Source of the DNA: Leisingera sp. M658
GTDB lineage: Bacteria; Pseudomonadota; Alphaproteobacteria; Rhodobacterales; Rhodobacteraceae
Direction: 5' to 3'
Length of the DNA stretch: 64,000 nt
NCBI RefSeq assembly: GCF_025144145.1
Contig: NZ_CP083546.1
Location: 2,620,501-2,684,500 of the forward strand
Shown here: one piece after another, positions 63,918 through 64,000 of the stretch
Layout of the letters: the number at the start of each line of letters is the position of its first letter
Numbering within the stretch: the stretch's first letter is position 1
Program-made: the position numbers and the translations under genes
The notes under the pieces: generated by a model
Seen by the model: only the letters and a program-made list of their open reading frames with translations
Databases searched by the model: none
Told to the model about the DNA's origin: nothing

Positions 63918-64000
63918 GGGTCAGGCAGCTATCCTTTGGGTCAGGCGGCCGCGCTTTTGCGGCCGCCGCAGCGGGGTTTCTATCCTTCTGCAGGCAGGCG
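63918..64000. other. Hairpin-bearing end of the window without a gene
   Basis: A second hairpin GGCGGCCGC/GCGGCCGCC (63944-63952 and 63959-63967) follows a direct repeat of GGGTCAGGC (63918-63926 and 63938-63946). No open frame with a start is visible to the window end; this may be the downstream side of a minus-strand gene beyond it. Confidence 0.4.

Noticed and set aside
1-64000. CRISPR arrays, tRNA or rRNA genes, prophage
   Set aside because: I saw no regularly spaced repeats, no cloverleaf with CCA-type ends that I could defend, and no phage structural genes; a tRNAscan or CRISPR search would settle this.

Overview
The window is a GC-rich chromosomal segment of an alphaproteobacterium. 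Gene content and order point to the Rhodobacteraceae, most likely the Roseobacter group (Leisingera/Phaeobacter-like). The signs are a leucine/isovalerate degradation cluster, a one-piece PntA transhydrogenase subunit, CreA, DUF3422 and DUF1236 proteins, a BolA/J-domain pair, a near-perfect FNR-type box, and a Roseobacter-style GC-rich hairpin repeat. This placement is my inference from protein families; no rRNA or tRNA gene is visible. About 51 intact genes (one cut by the window edge) and a cluster of decayed mobile genes are annotated.

Layout. 1-8945: leucine catabolism on the minus strand, in order of transcription ivd, an LprI-like exported protein, (ompW on the opposite strand), an AMP-forming acyl-CoA ligase, a small exported Cys-rich unknown, mccB, mccA and mvaB (cut by the window start). 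A palindrome sits between the -10 and -35 regions of ivd, and an FNR-type box lies upstream of ompW. 9056-20833: housekeeping and envelope genes: an SH3/DUF1236 protein, CreA, a DegT-type aminotransferase, phosphoglycolate phosphatase, glmU-glmS (amino-sugar precursors), a PNPOx-like protein, an AlkD-like repair protein, a lipoprotein, moaA, waaA and a group 4 glycosyltransferase. 20834-24930: a graveyard of mobile elements. A broken tyrosine recombinase and a broken IS91-type transposase are split by an IS110-family element (11-bp inverted ends, itself frameshifted), followed by an IS481 transposase stub. 24933-34592: a peptide or acyl-amino-acid scavenging locus: two paralogous M20 amidohydrolases, an ArgE-like deacetylase and a double ATPase of an ABC importer on the minus strand, facing away from its binding protein and two permeases.

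34824-42114: a YeeE/YedE sulfur transporter, a DUF3422 membrane protein, pntAB with a repeat-rich promoter region, a small methyltransferase-like membrane protein and an exported metallo-beta-lactamase-fold protein whose upstream region carries an ATTC-N8-GAAT palindrome like the SqrR persulfide-sensor box. 42261-45665: an SDR, an MmcQ/YjbR protein and two kynurenine-pathway genes, kynU and kynA. 45699-49083: a TetR regulator diverging from an isoquinoline-oxidoreductase-type molybdenum enzyme pair. 49129-53247: GNAT, class I amidotransferase, GlcG-like and malate synthase G genes, all on the minus strand. 53472-63828: pepN, two unknown proteins, tex (TTG start), gatB, a DUF4177-type protein, bolA and a J-domain protein.

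The parts most worth a second look are: the composite IS region, including a candidate guide-RNA end of the IS110 element and two hairpin-forming micro-insertions inside the IS91 transposase; the AT-richer exported Cys-rich gene coupled by 4-bp overlaps on both sides inside the leucine operon; the SqrR-like box in front of a metallo-beta-lactamase-fold protein with a degenerate metal motif; the repeat cluster upstream of pntAB; and the nested inverted repeat upstream of gatB. I saw no CRISPR array, prophage or defence island. All family assignments are from reading the sequence, without database searches.
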